This document shows positions 1 through 13,682 of a stretch of DNA of 64,000 nucleotides, one piece after another. The stretch is from positions 17,517,779-17,581,778 of the forward strand of contig CM055108.1 of the NCBI GenBank assembly GCA_029204225.1, read 5' to 3'. Position 1 is the stretch's first letter. Every line of letters starts with the position of its first letter. The position numbers and the translations under genes were made by a program. The notes beneath the pieces are model-generated. The model was not told where the DNA came from, searched no databases, and saw only the letters and a program-made list of their open reading frames with translations. This stretch comes from Diphasiastrum complanatum. Its lineage: Eukaryota; Streptophyta; Lycopodiopsida; Lycopodiales; Lycopodiaceae.

Positions 1-503
1 AGGAGAGGGAAGATCAGAGTTTTGGGTACTCTTCAAGGCTGTTCTAAGGTGTAGTAGACACCTCCTAAAGTGATTTAGGTTCAGTCCAACCATTGCTTGA
101 CTTATGCACCAAATTAGATCAATTTTTCATCAATTTTGATCATTTTTTGCTTGTGATTGGATAGTAGATTGTGTTGCATCCTCATTAAGTTCCATTTAGC
201 TCTTTTACAAGTTATTTTGGAAGTATATTAGGTTGCTGAAATTCACTCTTGATCAGATCATTTGGAAGCTTTAATGTTCTTTATAGAAAGAGGGGCAATT
301 CTACTAGTATTGTCTACTTCAATCAAGCAAGTGCATTGTTTCTAGTATTCTATGATCTGATTTTGTTAGAGATCATTCTTAGATCTTTATAGGAAGTCTA
401 TTACTGATCTTTTCAGGTCCCTAAGAAGTGGGATAAGATAGACCTTCAATCAAATCAATAGAAGTAACCTTCATTTGTGTCAAGTCCTTGATTAGGAGAC
501 TAG

Positions 504-3500
504 ATGGCATCTATAAATGCATATCTTTTGGATACTAATGAAAGGCTCAACAAAACTAACTATTCCATATGGAAAGTTAGAATGGAATATATCATGATCA
601 TGCAAGATATGATGGAAATTGTAAATGGTAAGGAGGGTGAACCTATTCATCCTCAAGAAAAAGCCAAATACATCAAGAGGTGCAATGTTGCACTACATTG
701 CATAAAAATGAATGTTGCAAATGAGCTCTTAAGAGAGGTAGGAGATTGCACTTCAGCTCAAGATGCTTGGGAGACTTTGCAAAAGATCTATGAATCCAAG
801 AACCAAACTAGAATGTTAGCTTTGAAGAATCAAATCTATAGAAGCTATCAAAAGAAAGGAGAGAGTGCACATACTTTTGTCCTAAGAGTAAAGGAATTGA
901 ACAAAGAGCTAGCCTTTATAGGTGACCCTATCAAGGATGAAGAGCTTGTTCAACTCATATTGAATGGACTAAGCTTTGAATTTGACAATTTGGTTCAGGG
1001 ATATGCAGTTATGGGTAAGCTACCCGTACTTGAAGAACTCCAAGGCACACTCATGGCCGAGGAATCAAGAAGGAGCCAAATGCAAGAGAGGATGGATAGG
1101 GTTTCCATCCAAGGTGGAGATGACCAAGCTCTCTTCACCAAAGGCAAAGGCAAGTCCAAAGGCAAAGGATCAACATTTAAGAAGTCTACAAAGCTTGAGG
1201 ATCAAGAAGGACCCTCAAAGGCATCTCCATCAACCACCAAAGTCAAGAAGGACAAATCAAAGGTGAAGTGCTACTATTGTAGCAAGATGGGGCATTATGC
1301 CTCGGAATGCTTCAAGAGGAAGCAAGATCAAAGCCAAGCCAACATGAGCAAAGAGGAGGAGGAGGAGAGTTCACATGAGGACTCTCTCATGATGTCCATA
1401 TTTTCTTCAACAAGCTTCAAAGGAGAAGATCCTTGGTGGATTGACTCGGGTGCTAGTTCACACATGACTAGTAAAAGGGAGTTTTTCTATTCTCTCTTAT
1501 CTTATGATGGACCTATAAAGTCTATCTATACAGCAAATGATGAAGCTTGTAAGATTGAAGGAGTTGGTAGCATTCCCCTTTGCTTAGGATCTTCCAAAAA
1601 GATCAACATAGAAGGTGTTTTGTACATTCCTACAATAACAAAGAATCTACTAAGTGTTGGCCAAATGGTAGACAATGGTTTCAATGTTGACTTTGCTTCA
1701 AATGAATGTTTCATCAAGAAGAAGGGTAAGATAGTGGCTAAGGGCACTAGACTTGGCAAACTTTATAAGTTGGATGCATTTGTTGATACTAATGTTGTCA
1801 TGTTGGCCGAGAAGAGCAAGATATCTACCTTTACTTTATGGCACAAAAGACTTGGACATGTCAACTCGGGTTCCATGGAGGCTATGATCAAGGAGGAGTA
1901 TGCTTTAGGCCTACCAAGGTCTATTGGGAAGGAAGACAAGGTTTGTGAAGCTTGTGCCTTATCCAAGGCACATAAAAAGGTGTTTCCTAACTCCATCACA
2001 AAGTCATCTCATCCTCTTGAACTCATACACTCGGATGTGCACATTTCTAGCACCAAATCTAATGGAGGTTCATCCATGTTTTTAACCTTCATTGATGACT
2101 ACTCAAGTTATTGTTGGGTGTTCTTACTTTCCTTCAGGTCTCAAGTACTTGATACTTTTGTAAAGTTCAAGTTGTTTGTGAAAAAGCATCATAATCATAG
2201 CATCAAGATTCTTAGAAGTGACAATGGTGGAGAATTCATCTCCAATGAGTTCAAGGCCTTTTGTGAGGAGGAAGGGATCAAGAGAGAGACTTCTTGTCCT
2301 TACACTCCTCAACAAAATGGAGTTGCTGAAAGAAGGAATAGAACATTATGTGAATGTTCTAAGGCGTTAAGATTAGATGCTTGTTTGCCCAAATCCTTTT
2401 GGGGTGAGTCTCTTGTATGTGCAAACTACTTGATTAATAAGGTGTCTTGCAAAGCAATTCAAGGCAAAACTCCTTATGAGATGTTGTATGGAAAGAAACC
2501 CAATCTTAATCACTTGAAAGTTTTTGGGTGTATATGTTATGTGCATGTGCCATTGGAAACAAGAACCAAGGAGGATCCATCTTCCACAAGAGGGATCATG
2601 CTTGGATATGCAAGCTCAAGCAAGGGCTACAAAGTCTATCTCCCATCCTTGAACAAATTTGTTGTTTCAAGGGATGTCATATTTGATGAACATCATATGC
2701 ATATGCTTGAAGAAGGCTCAAGTGCTCCAACAATCAAGAAGAAGATGGCCGAGGAGCAAGATCTTGGTTTTGAGGAGGAGCTCATGGAGGAGCAAGCACC
2801 AAACCCACCTATCACACCAAGGAGATCTTCAAGGGCAAAAGTGGAGCCATCAAGGCTCACATATCAAGGCAAAAGACAGCAAGTTGAGGGTATCTCATCC
2901 ACTTCTTATGCTTTATCTAGTTTTTAAGAACCATCTAATGTTGAAGATGCATTGAACTCCAAAGAATGGTATAAAGCTATGCTGGATGAGAATGATGCCT
3001 TGATTGAGAATGAAACTTGGTTGCTTGTTGAGAGACCTCAAAGGAATGTAATAGAATGCAAGTGGGTCTTCAAGCTTAAGTTGAATGCAAATGGGAGTGT
3101 TAACAAACATAAAGCAAGATTAGTTGCAAAAGGTTATGCTCAAGAGAGAGGGATAGACTATGAGAAAACTTTTGCACCCGTGGCCAAGATGGTCACAATA
3201 AGGCTAATCATTGCACTTGCATCACATTTTGGATGGATTTTATGTCAAATGGATGACTCTAATGCTTTCTTGAATGGTTTTTTGGAAGAGGATATCTATA
3301 TGGAGCAGCCACAAGGGTTCATCAAGCATGGAATGGAGAACAAAGTATGCCATCTCCAAAGAAGCATCTATGGCTTGAAGCAAGCCTCGAGATCTTGGAA
3401 TTCAAGACTACATTGCTATCTTATTTCACTTTCTTTTGTTCAAAGTGAATATGATCCCACTCTTTCATTAAGTTTGATGATGTTGGTATTGTACTTTTAC

Positions 3501-4471
3501 TCATTTATGTAGATGACATCATCATTAGTGGAAATAGTGTTGATGGTATTGAAAAAATCAAGATAGATCTATCCTCAGAGTTCAAGATGGTAGATCTAGG
3601 GTGTCTTCACTTCATCTTAGGCATAGAAGTACTTAGAGGGTCTGATTTTATCTTTATAAGTCAAGTAGACTATGCTCAAAGTCTTTTGAAGAAGTTTAAG
3701 ATGGAAGTATGCAAAAGTGTTGACACACCAATGGAGCAAGATGTAAAAGTGCCAAATGAAGATGATGAAAGATCCTTCATGGACATCACTTTGTTTAGGC
3801 AACTTATAGGTTCCTTAATGGGGATCACTATAACTAGACCAGATCTTAGCTTTAGTGTATGTAGGTTGAGCCAATCCATGCAAAAGCCATTGAATATCCA
3901 TTGGAAAAAGACTAAGAGGATTCTAAGATACATCTCGGGTAGATTGGATTTTGGGATTCTATATAGAGGAGATGTGATTAACCTTCATGCATTTAGTGAT
4001 TCAGATTTTGCAGGGGACAAGAGGGATATGAAATCAACAAGTTCCTATTCAACTTTTATAGGAGAAGGTGTGGTTTCATGGCTTTCAAAAAAGCAAGAAA
4101 CTATATCTCTATCTTCAACCGAGGCCGAGTACAAAGCTTTGACAACCACTACAAAGGAGGTACTTTGGATCAAGAGATTATTGGTGGAACTAAAGATCAT
4201 GGATTCAGAGGAGGCACCAATCATCTACAATGACAATATATCAGCCCAACACCTTGCATCTAACCCAATCTTCCATGCAAGATCTAAGCACATTGAGATA
4301 TGCCATCACTTTGTGAGAGAAATGGTGCAAGCCAAGGAGATTGCTTTGGAGCATGTTCCAAGCAATGAATGTGTAGCTGATCTACTTACTAAACCACTTC
4401 AAAAGACACCTTTTATGAAGTTCAGATCATCACTTGGAGTGATTAGTAAAGCAATGATTGAACCAAGCTAG
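504..4471 (+). pseudogene. Copia-A1 gag-pol polyprotein, two lesions
   Basis: The single polyprotein supplies capsid, protease, integrase and reverse transcriptase/RNase H for retrotransposition. The start ATG at 504 is shared with A2. A CCHC zinc knuckle (C256, C259, H264, C269) is followed by protease motif DSGAS near residue 314, an integrase zinc-binding region (LWHKRLGH), the DDE core (RSDNGGEF), and a reverse transcriptase and RNase H (LSSTEAEY). Two lesions are seen against A2: a G-to-T change makes TAA at 2925-2927 between integrase and RT, and a one-base deletion near 3463 shifts frame just before the YVDD box. The box is still encoded in the shifted frame, which runs to 4471. The RT segment QMDDSNAFLNG differs from A2 (QMDVSNAFLNG). 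Confidence 0.95.
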
Positions 4472-4485
4472 ATAGTGAGGAGGAG

Positions 4486-5167
4486 TGTTAAAAATTCACA
4501 ATTCTAGCTTGACTAGTTTTGGTCATATGACTTGTAAATAGTTAGATGGTCATGATGTGGCTTGTCACACGTGCCAAATAGCATAGGATTCCATTCATAA
4601 GGATGTTCTCAAGTAGACCTAAGTGTTAGAACCTTTGGAATGAGTCCAAATTATGCTTAGATACAAGGGAGAAAAAATAGGAGCTATTTTTAATAATTTT
4701 TGCATTGTTGAGGGATCTCCAAGATTCCAACCCTAACTTGGTAGGGATGAAAGATCCACCAAAATTAGCATTAGGGATAGGTTTAGGGCTACTCATACCT
4801 GCCCAAAACCGTGATGGATCATGTATATATAGGTGATGATATCTCACCAAAATCAATCAAGCAATTTCATGTTTTTTCTCTCATAATAATGCAATTGCTC
4901 TCTATGTTCATAATTGTTTGAGTACTTGTGATTACTAGTGATTATATGATTGAATGTAGGTCTGGTGTACAGTACTCAGACTGTGGGAGGCCGTACTTTC
5001 ACACGTGTGAAGCCTTCTTCAAGGATTTGGACCATTTAGTGAGGTTCAAGCATAGATTTTTGATGGATTTTGATGGTTCAACTTGTGCTAATCTTATGAA
5101 ATCGTAATCTATTGTTTCCCTCATCATTTCAAGTGTTTTAGGATCCTTATTTGCTGTAATTTTTACA
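4486..5167 (+). repeat. 3' LTR of Copia-A1
   Basis: A 682-bp LTR beginning TGTTAAAAATTC and ending TAATTTTTACA, identical in length to both LTRs of A2. It contains a CACACGTGTGAAG segment near 5000 and supplies the promoter and polyadenylation signals of the element. Confidence 0.95.
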
Positions 5168-5199
5168 GCGAAGAAGAATTTGTAGTAGCAGCAAGAAGA

Positions 5200-8100
5200 C
5201 AATTCTGACACAGTCAAAGGTTTGCAAAATGATGATAAAGCACTGATGGTACAAGATCAACCCAGCAGAGATGCCCATCAATGGTATCTCGATTTAGGTG
5301 CTTCTCAGCACATGACACCATGAAAAGACTTTTTTTCTACACTCACAGCTACAAAATCAAAGTATATCATCTTTGGTGACTCCAGTTCACATCAAGTCGA
5401 AGTCCAAGGCTCTATTCGACTACAATTCTCTGATGGCATCACTAGGCAACTTAATGGTATACTTTATGTACCCAAGTTAACAAAGAACCTATATTGTCTA
5501 TTAGCAAGATCACAAATCAGGGCTATAGAGCTTTGTTCACTACCAGCCAATGTATTATTTTAGATGAAAATTCAAAAGAAATTCTCTTTGCTTATAGAGG
5601 AATAAATTTGTATATACTGAGTCACAATTTTGCACTTTCTGTGAGTGGTTTAGATGCTAATTTATGGCATCAAAGATTAGGTCATCTAAACATGCGTTCA
5701 ATATTGTATATGCATCATAAGAAAATGGTCAAGGACATAATATAAAAACTGTTACTACAACTAATCAGTCTGTTTGAAGAAATTGCTTACTTGGGAAACA
5801 ACCTAGGACTAGATTTCCAAGAGGACAAGCCAAAAGGACAAAGTCCATTTTGTCATTGATACACAATGACTTATGTGGTCCTATGAGCGTACCTTCATTA
5901 GGTCAAGCTCTGTATTTTATTACATTCGTTGATGACTACTCCCGATTTATCAGAATTATGTTCATAAAAAACAAGTCAGAAGCATTTAGTTGCTTCAAAG
6001 ATTTCAAGCAATACGTTGAGAATCAAACTGGTCAGAGGATCAAGGCCTTACGGTCTGATTCAGGAAGAGAGTACTTATCAAATGAAATGAAGGACTACTT
6101 ATCTTCAAGTGGCGTGCACCATCAGTTACTACGAGCTATACTCCACAACAGAATGGAGTAGCTGAATGGAAGAATCGCACATTGTTGGAAGCTGCACAAA
6201 CGATGACAATCAACGTGCATTTGCCTCAAACCTTTTGGGCAGAAGCGATCTCTACGGTGTGCTTTATGCAAAATTACTCTAGCACTAAAGTAGTTGATTC
6301 CAAGACACCGTTTGAAGCCTACTACGGCTACAAACCAAGTTTGAAACACGTAAGTATTTTCGAATGTTTCTGTTATAAACAAGTATCGTCTGATCTGAGT
6401 CAGAAGCTGGACCCAGTAAGTTGCAAAAACATCTTCATCGGCTATTCACACAAAGCATATCATGTATATGATGTTGATACAGGTGAGATCTCAGTCAACC
6501 GTGATGTTGTCTTTCTTGAAGACAAATTCCATGATTTCAAGCAGAAGTAGCCAATGCAAGAGCATGCCATAGCAGCTCCACCCTCCATCAATAGGCAACG
6601 ACCTACGATTGTTCAAACAATGAAGTTCATCCCAATGGCTCCACTTACTGTCGATGGACCTAGACCCATGATTGTTCAACCACAAGATGCTACGATCCCA
6701 GTCATTCACCAAGGAGAAACGCCTGCTCATGCACCTACAGTTCGAAGGTTTGTAAGACAACGTCAATAGCCTGATCGCTTCGTCCCTTAGGCTTTCATCA
6801 ATCATGATGAACCTGCCACCGTAGCAGAAGCCCTGTCAATGCCCCATTCAGAAAAACGAAAAGTTGCCATGGATGTGGAGTATCAGTCTCTAATGATGAA
6901 CAAGAATTGGAGTCTTGTCAATCCTCCTACAGGTGTAAAACCAATTGACTCCAAGTGGATTTTCAAGCTAACGCTTAAACCAGATGGATCAAATCCAAAT
7001 GAAAAGCTAGATTGGTAATTAAAAGATTTGAACAAGTATATGGCATAGACTACATTAAGCCCGTAAGCATCAGTCTATTCATACCTTATTGGTTATAGTT
7101 GTGGCAGAAGGTCTGGATATTCACTAGATGGACGTCCAGATGGCATTCCTACACGGATATATACAAGAAGACATATGCATTTGTCAACCAGAAGGTACGT
7201 CTTTCAAGGCAAGGAGCATTTGGTATGCAGATTGAATAAGGCATTATATGGTCTTAAGAAAGCTCCCAGGGCCTGGTATGAAAGAATCAATGACTTCTTG
7301 TTGTAGCACAATTTCACTTCTTGCTCCGCAAACTCTAATGTATATCTCAAGCATAAAGGATTAAGCTATGTTATAATAGCATTATACGTTGATGATTCCT
7401 TAATTGTCAACAATTCAAATCAGTTATTACAGGAAATCAAATCACTGCTTTCATCAGAGTTTGAGAAGACTGATTTAGGCCCAGTCCATTACCTTCTCGG
7501 TATGGAAATCAGTAGAGATCATGCGAGCAGAAGGCTCACCATAAGTCAACAATCTTACCTAATCAATGTACTTCATAGATACGACATGGAGGATTGAAAG
7601 CCCATAGATACTTCTATGGATCCAAGATCCAAGCTATCCAAAGACATGTGCTCCAGAACGAAGGCAGATCAGCAAGAAATGTACAAGTACCCAGTCAGTC
7701 ATAGATTCTATCATGTACTCTATGATCTGCACACGACCTGATCTTGCATATGCTATAAGCACACTATCTCAATACATGTCCAATCCATGCTTACAGCACT
7801 GGAAAGCTCTGCAAAGAGTATTGAAGTATATTCAAGCCTCAAAGCACTATGCCTTGAGTTACAACGGAAATACAGAAGCTGTACTCTCATTGATTACCTA
7901 TTTTGATTCAGACTGGGCAGGAGACGTAGATACCAGAAAATCCACCTCTGGCTATATTTGTTTTCTTGCAGGAGGACCCATTTCATGAAATAGCAGAAAC
8001 CAGAAATGCATTTTGTTGTCCTCTACGAAATCAGAATATGTTGCAGCTACATCAGTAGTGAAGGAAACAATTTGGCTAAAGAGGCTGCTGCAAGATCTGA

Positions 8101-8360
8101 AATCCCCACAGATCAGTCCAACAATACTCTAGTGTGACAATCAAAGCTGCATAGCTCTATCTCTGAACCCACAAACTCATAATAGAACGAAGCATATAGA
8201 ATTTCAATTCCATTTTCTTAGAAAGTTCAGAATAAAGATGTTGTACTAAGTTACTGTCATACAAACAGTATGTTGGCTGATATTTTGACAAAGCCATTGT
8301 CTAGAGATAAACATTGTACTTTAGTAGATATGATACATCTCAATTGTAGTTCAGATTCGT
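5200..8360 (+). pseudogene. Copia-B1 gag-pol remnant
   Basis: Open segments at 5494-5745, 5850-6161, 6182-6550, 6554-6769 and 7713-7988 carry, in order, protease (WYLDLGASQHM, where the catalytic DSG is changed to DLG), integrase zinc-binding region (LWHQRLGHLNM), integrase core (FVDDYSRF; RSDSGREY, where the usual GGE is changed to GRE), RT and RNase H. Stops and frameshifts separate them. Copia-B2 at 38.3-41.5 kb is the colinear homologue. Confidence 0.9.
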
Positions 8361-8381
8361 AGCAGTTAGCTTAAGGAGGAG

Positions 8382-9592
8382 TCTTGGAATTTAATCTAAC
8401 TCCTACTCAATTCAATAGCCCTTCTTCCTTCTCTAATTTTTACTTTCTCAAACGAAACTTGTAGAAAATGAACTATTTTTCAACAGTCTACATATATGAA
8501 CTAATTGTCACTACAGTTTGCATTTTTACTCAGGTTTTCCCACAGATGAAAAATCCGACACCCAACACTGTCGCTAATTTTTACCTTCCTGAGCAACTAA
8601 GTGTTTAGCGACACTTATGCAAGTTGTTTTTGGGCCATTTAGGCACTTCCTAAAAAGCAACTTTTTGCGAAAAATGTGACACTGCATTTTTACATGCAAT
8701 TTTTGACAGGCGACATTTAGGGCAAAAAGTGACACTACATTTTTACATGTAGTTTCTAACAGGCAACAAAAAGGTGAAAAACCCGATACTACAATTTACA
8801 CGGGATATTACACAAGCGACACTCTGCAGAAAATACACAGTATTTCAAATGGCAAAAAACCTGACACTGTAGTTTTACACGAGATACTACACAAGCGACA
8901 CTCTGCAGAAATACATAGTATTTCAAGTACAGATTGTCTATATCTTCACACTCCAATAACAACTGTTCTGATTAGTTAGTTGATCAATTGTTAAGCAATC
9001 TTGTAAATGTAAAGCTAGAATAATACAAGATTTTCTAGTTGCTAAGAATGTAAATAAGCGATTGAAGATATCATAAGTTAGAAGTCACAAGTTATCTGAC
9101 AGAGATACAACGACCAGAACAGGTCTTTCAGTAGCTGACTCCTCAGAGTTAGTGATTATATAGAGAGATAGAGATATTCAGAATGTTATAAATTGTTTTG
9201 AATCTGTAAGTAGGATTATGCTCTTATCAGCACAATTGTATTGTGACCTGATCGTTGTGTTTACAACATTATTATACAGATTCGCTATTGTTCTACACTA
9301 TCGCATTCTTGTTGAATGATAATAACTTTCACTGCTCTTACACAAACATTATTATCAGATAAATGTATGGCTGTCTCTGACGTCTTAATCAATTTTACAT
9401 TCTCTTCAAATCAGATTATCAGTATTAGAGGATTGCATGGCTGTCTCAAATGCCTAATCATTTCTACAATCTCTCCTTCACGGTAGTCCAAGGCTCCTAC
9501 ACTGATAATCTGATTCAACACAAAAGAACTGCTCGTAAACTCCATTCTCTAAGTAATCCATGATCCTATTATTAAGAATTTTTGTTTCATCA
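8382..9592 (+). repeat. 3' LTR of Copia-B1
   Basis: Begins TCTTGGAATTTAATC (expected TGTTGG) right after a purine tract AAGGAGGAG. It matches the left LTR of B2 (36087-37323) over nearly its full length and diverges after TTTCATCA. Between about 8590 and 8940 it carries internal repeats built on GCGACACT and TTTTACACGGGATACTACAC. Confidence 0.85.
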
Positions 9593-9639
9593 CCCACAAA
9601 ATCGTCTACATTGACCATAGAGTCAAGTAGGATGGATGG

Positions 9640-10131
9640 TGGGGGTATTTCCTGTATATAAATAAACAAGTGGGTCCCACCACTTAAAATATTGCTGGCC
9701 AAGCCTTACCTAGTAGGCCCCGCCATAGTACATTGTACAGTTAGAATAATAAGTGCGAGGGCACTGGCATCCTACGTATGTAAGCCTACCCCAATGAGCA
9801 CATTGCTAGTTGTTCTAAGTTATTCCATAGACACTTGGGCCGTAAGTGTAAATAAATAACTTTGAGGCCCAAGTTCACAAAGTCAAGTTGAAAAATAAGG
9901 AATCTAAGTTGCACAAAGTAAGACTCACATGATTCATGTGACTTGTCTTGTGCTTTCTTAGAACCATTAGATTTAAGTTGTGTTTCTTTGAAAGGTTTGG
10001 ATTAGAATCCTTGCCCCAATCAAGTGGCCAATTAGAGTGAAGGAGACTCACCTTGGAAATCTACAAAAGAGAGCCATTTCCTTTGTATTGTATCTCTATT
10101 CTCATTCTAATACAACTCTATTGGTTTTACT

Positions 10132-10198
<67 letters not shown>

Positions 10199-10414
10199 TT
10201 GTGTCGTCGACGAAGCATAGGGGTCCGTCGCTGGGAGCGGCAACCTCGCCCTTCACCTGCATAGCAAGAAGAGAGAGAGAGAGGAGAGAGAGAAGAAAGA
10301 GAGTGGAGAGAGGGGGAGAGAGAACCCCTAGGTTGAGAAAGGCTTTGGGGCTCGAGCACCTACCCAAAGCTATTCTATCCCAACGTAGGGAGAGAGGGAG
10401 AAGAGAGAGGGAGA

Positions 10415-10446
<32 letters not shown>

Positions 10447-10935
10447 TGGACATGGAGAAACCAAGAGAGTTTTATTAGAATGAGAATGGAAGATGATACA
10501 ATACAAAGGAAATGACTCCCTCTTATAGATTTTAGAGGTGAGCCTCCTTTACTCTCATTGCCCACTTCATTGGGACAAGGATTCTAATCCAAGCCTTTCA
10601 AAGAAACACAACTTAAATCTATTGGTGCTAAAAAAGCACAAGGGCACTCACATGATTCGTTTGAGTTTTAAACTGGACCCTTTTAGCTTTTTTATTTGCA
10701 ACTTGCCTTAGGGCCTCTAATGTCATTTTAGAGTTTTGAGCCCCTAGTCTCTTATTCCTAGGAATTACAACTTGCTACTTGTGCTCATTGGTGGCTGGGT
10801 TTATACACACAGGATGCCAGTGCCTTGCACTTATTATTCTATTGTACTGTGGCGGGGCCCACTAGGCAAGGCTTGGCCAACAGTATATTAAGTGGTGGGA
10901 CCCACTATTTATTTGTATACATGAAATACCCACAA
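9640..10935. repeat. Inverted pair of LTR-like arms around CT/GA tracts
   Basis: The plus-strand arm (about 9640-10135) and the minus-strand arm (about 10440-10935) are imperfect inverted copies of about 490 bp. Shared landmarks are the segment around TGGCCAAGCC, a short stretch with ACTTATTATTCTA, and CTCATTCTAATA. The starts TGCTGGCCAAGCC at about 9690 and, inverted, TGTTGGCCAAGCC ending at about 10884 look like LTR ends. The terminal phrase CCAACAGTAT recurs at the Gypsy border near 13654. I infer two solo or truncated Gypsy-type LTRs in opposite orientation. Confidence 0.6.
10136..10446. repeat. CT tract followed by GA-rich tracts
   Basis: A pure CT tract (about 10136-10195) is followed by a 70-bp unique spacer and then interrupted GA-rich runs (about 10268-10322 and 10389-10446). 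The opposed strand polarity sits at the centre of the inverted LTR-like arms, so the whole could fold on itself. Apparent ORFs of alternating Leu-Ser or Arg-Glu here are microsatellite translations, not genes. Confidence 0.9.
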
Positions 10936-11005
10936 CTCTCTTCCTTGGTTAGGACGGAATAGCTTTGGGTAGGTGCTCGAGCCCCCAAAGCCTTTCCTAG
11001 AGAAG

Positions 11006-11345
<340 letters not shown>

Positions 11346-11445
11346 CTCTCTCTTCCTCTCTTCTCTCTGCTCTCTTTGTGCTATGTAGATTGAGACGAGG
11401 TCGACGCTCCCAGCATTCGGACCCTATGCTACATTCACGACACAA

Positions 11446-11475
11446 GAGTGGCGTCATTGCCGGGGAGCGCCACAC
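11446..11475 (+). other. Gypsy primer-binding-site-like sequence
   Basis: GTGGCGTCATTGCCGGGGAG resembles the TGGCGCC...TTGCCGGGGA signature that follows the 5' LTR in many plant Ty3/Gypsy elements. It would place an LTR end just before 11448, after the CT-rich LTR-like sequence. It is diverged; no gag ORF follows. Confidence 0.45.
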
Positions 11476-11569
11476 ACTCGCCTCGCCACATAACCTTCTT
11501 TTTCTTCTCACACTCTCTTCTTCTTCTTCTCTCTCTCTCTTTTCTCTCATATGCGTCATTTTCACCTAA

Positions 11570-12760
11570 AAGTCAAAATTTTGGGGTAGTTTAGCATGGA
11601 TTAGTGTTAGTTTTTGCCGTTTTTTTGTGATTTTTTGTTTGTATGTACTATAGGGAGAGATTGTGTGGTGGGAGGATTAGTTCCAAACACCCAATCCATT
11701 CCAAAAATCCAAAAAATTCAAAAATATTCAAAATCTATTTTTTGCGGAAAAAATAGATGAGAAAACAGGCTAGAGGCCATAATTGTCAGATCTGTCCAAA
11801 CTAACCTTTGCAGACCTGGCAGTACCTTCTTGTACATCAGCAGAAACTATTGTACTTCCTACGAGAGTTAGTTCCCAGTCATTTTGCCAAAATAGCCAAA
11901 AAACAACCAAAAAATTTGAAAAAACCATAAAAATTTAAAAAAATACTACTAAGTAACCTTCGTAGAGACCATCTGTGAAGGTTCCCAAGATCCAGAATAG
12001 CAAAATCTAAGACAAAACCCTCACAAACATCAAAATTTCAAATTTTTGTGGGAACTAACCTTCGCAAAAGCTTCTGAAGTTCCATCTCACTGAGACAAGG
12101 ACACAGAAGAGCCTTCGAAAGATAGTTTGAATTATTGATTAATCTGTGAGCCAAAAAGTAATTTTGAGCGAACCGTCACAGACATCAATAACTCTCGCAC
12201 CACTGAGAAGTAACCTTCGCAGATCATCCCATTGTTTTTAAAATATCATTTTCCATCAGTGGTAAAGTCTGCGAGAGTTAGTTTGAGATATTGGTAAAAA
12301 TCTGAGCCAAAAAAGTGTTCCAGAACCCTCGCAGACAGTGAAATTTTCATAATTTACGAGAGCTAACTCTAGTAAGCTTTTCCATAGTTAGATCCCATCA
12401 GATCCAGCTCCTATGAAGTCTACAGAAGTTACTTCCCAATAGATATCAGAGTTTTTACTTAAAAACAACCTAAAGAACTTACCACAAACATAAAAAAATC
12501 TCGCACCACTAGGAAAGAACCTTTGCAGGATCGATATAAGTTAGATTTGAACTAGGTCTAGCTATTGTTAAAAGGTCGAGAGTTAGTTCCCAGTAGATTG
12601 CAAGAAATCTAGTTTTTTAGCTACAAAACAGTACAAAGAACTCTTGCATGACCAACCCTCACATTGAGTAACTTTCGTAGATATGATCAATAGCAAGATC
12701 GGCCTCAAATTTGTCTATTGTGAAAATTTTAGGCCAATCAGAGCTAGGATTAGAGAGATA
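11570..12760. repeat. Non-coding region with iterated AACCTTCGCAGA-like motifs
   Basis: No ORF of note. Variants of TAACCTTCGCAGA recur at about 11803, 11949, 12054, 12205, 12514 and 12665, and variants of GCGAGAGTTAGTTCCCAGT recur at about 11859, 12268 and 12571. The spacing is irregular, so this is a degenerate repeat rather than a clean satellite. Probably Gypsy leader or LTR-derived. From 12760 to 13000 I see nothing. Confidence 0.6.
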
Positions 12761-12999
12761 TCTGAAAAAAACCAATAAAAATGGCTAAAATCACACTATT
12801 AGCCGACTAAACTGATCAGATCTTGTCAAATCTAGGTTGTAGTCACACCATCCATTAAGATCCAACATCTCTGGACTGAATCAATGTAGTGGATTTCTTT
12901 TCCTTGCCTAACCTGAATCCAAGATCTAGTCAATCTAGCATCAAAGAGACGGAGTTAGTTGTCACGCGTAGGTTCGTTCCCATGAGAGCGATAGTTTAG

Positions 13000-13654
13000 T
13001 TTAGATTTTGATATGAATGGAGGATTCACATCTATCTCTACATCCATTAACCCTACTCTTTAACACTACACATTCCTTAACACTTACAATCCCTTAACAC
13101 TACACATCCACAACAGAGATAGCTTACTCTTTCTCTCTCCCCCTTTCTCTCTCATAAAAAGTATAGTAACATACAATCACAATAACACTCAGATCCAACA
13201 ATTAGCAAAATCCAAATAAGCATGAGAGATGGAGGAAAAGTGATAGAGAGTAAGGACATTCATCAATCTATTTCTGAAGAGAACCAATCTGCTTTATTAA
13301 AATGAGGAAATGAACATGAGGAGCAACTCGAGCTGGTCCCTTCTTATAGTAGAGAGGAGGACCCTGGCCTCTGAATTCTATTGGTCCAGTCTTGCCTCTC
13401 TTTTTATTCAAATTTAAAAAAGTGTGGGAACCATCAAAATTGGAGGGAAACCCAACTTTATTCACTAACTTGACATTTAGGCCTTGCGACATTAAGAGTT
13501 CCGCAAAAAGGCCTAAAGTCCTTTTATTAACTTTTAACTAATCAATCAAATAACTGTGTGATCATCGGGTTGGACTTACACATGCAGGGTGCCAAATCCC
13601 CCTCACTTATTAACTAGGGTTAGGGTTGCCTTGAGATCTGCAAACCCTCCAACA
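13000..13654 (-). repeat. 3' LTR-like sequence of the minus-strand Gypsy element
   Basis: On the minus strand, a G-rich tract (TGGTGGGGGAT) lies just upstream of TGTTGGAGGGTTTGCAG at 13654, which looks like a polypurine tract and LTR start. It follows directly after the stop of the coiled-coil ORF. The distal boundary is uncertain. A TTTTAATAAAGC polyadenylation-like sequence lies near 13295. Confidence 0.55.
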
Positions 13655-13682
13655 GTATCCCCCACCAAAACTGGTGGCGGTC

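Larger units (their letters stand above)
1..5167 (+). mobile_element. Ty1/Copia LTR retrotransposon A1 (5' LTR outside window)
   Basis: The window opens inside the untranslated leader of this element, which matches the leader of the inverted copy A2 (about 27690 downward). The order is leader, gag-pol (504-4471), a purine-rich tract ending GAGGAGGAG (4477-4485) and a 682-bp 3' LTR. Downstream, Copia-B1 protease sequence resumes immediately, so A1 is nested in an older Copia. The left target duplication cannot be checked because the left flank is missing. The coding region has only two visible lesions, so the insertion is young. Confidence 0.95.
5168..9592 (+). mobile_element. Copia-B1, 5'-truncated by insertion of A1
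   Basis: Sequence from the A1 LTR border onward matches Copia-B2 (from about 38310) through pol and into a 3' LTR. The part of B1 that lay 5' of the A1 insertion is outside the window. The many stops and indels make it older than A1. The LTR match to B2 breaks at about 9592, so the LTR end is probably truncated. Confidence 0.88.

Noticed and set aside
13616-13632. Telomere-like TAGGGTTAGGGTT
   Set aside because: Only two plant-unlike TTAGGG units (plant repeat is usually TTTAGGG); part of a presumed LTR, not an interstitial telomere array.
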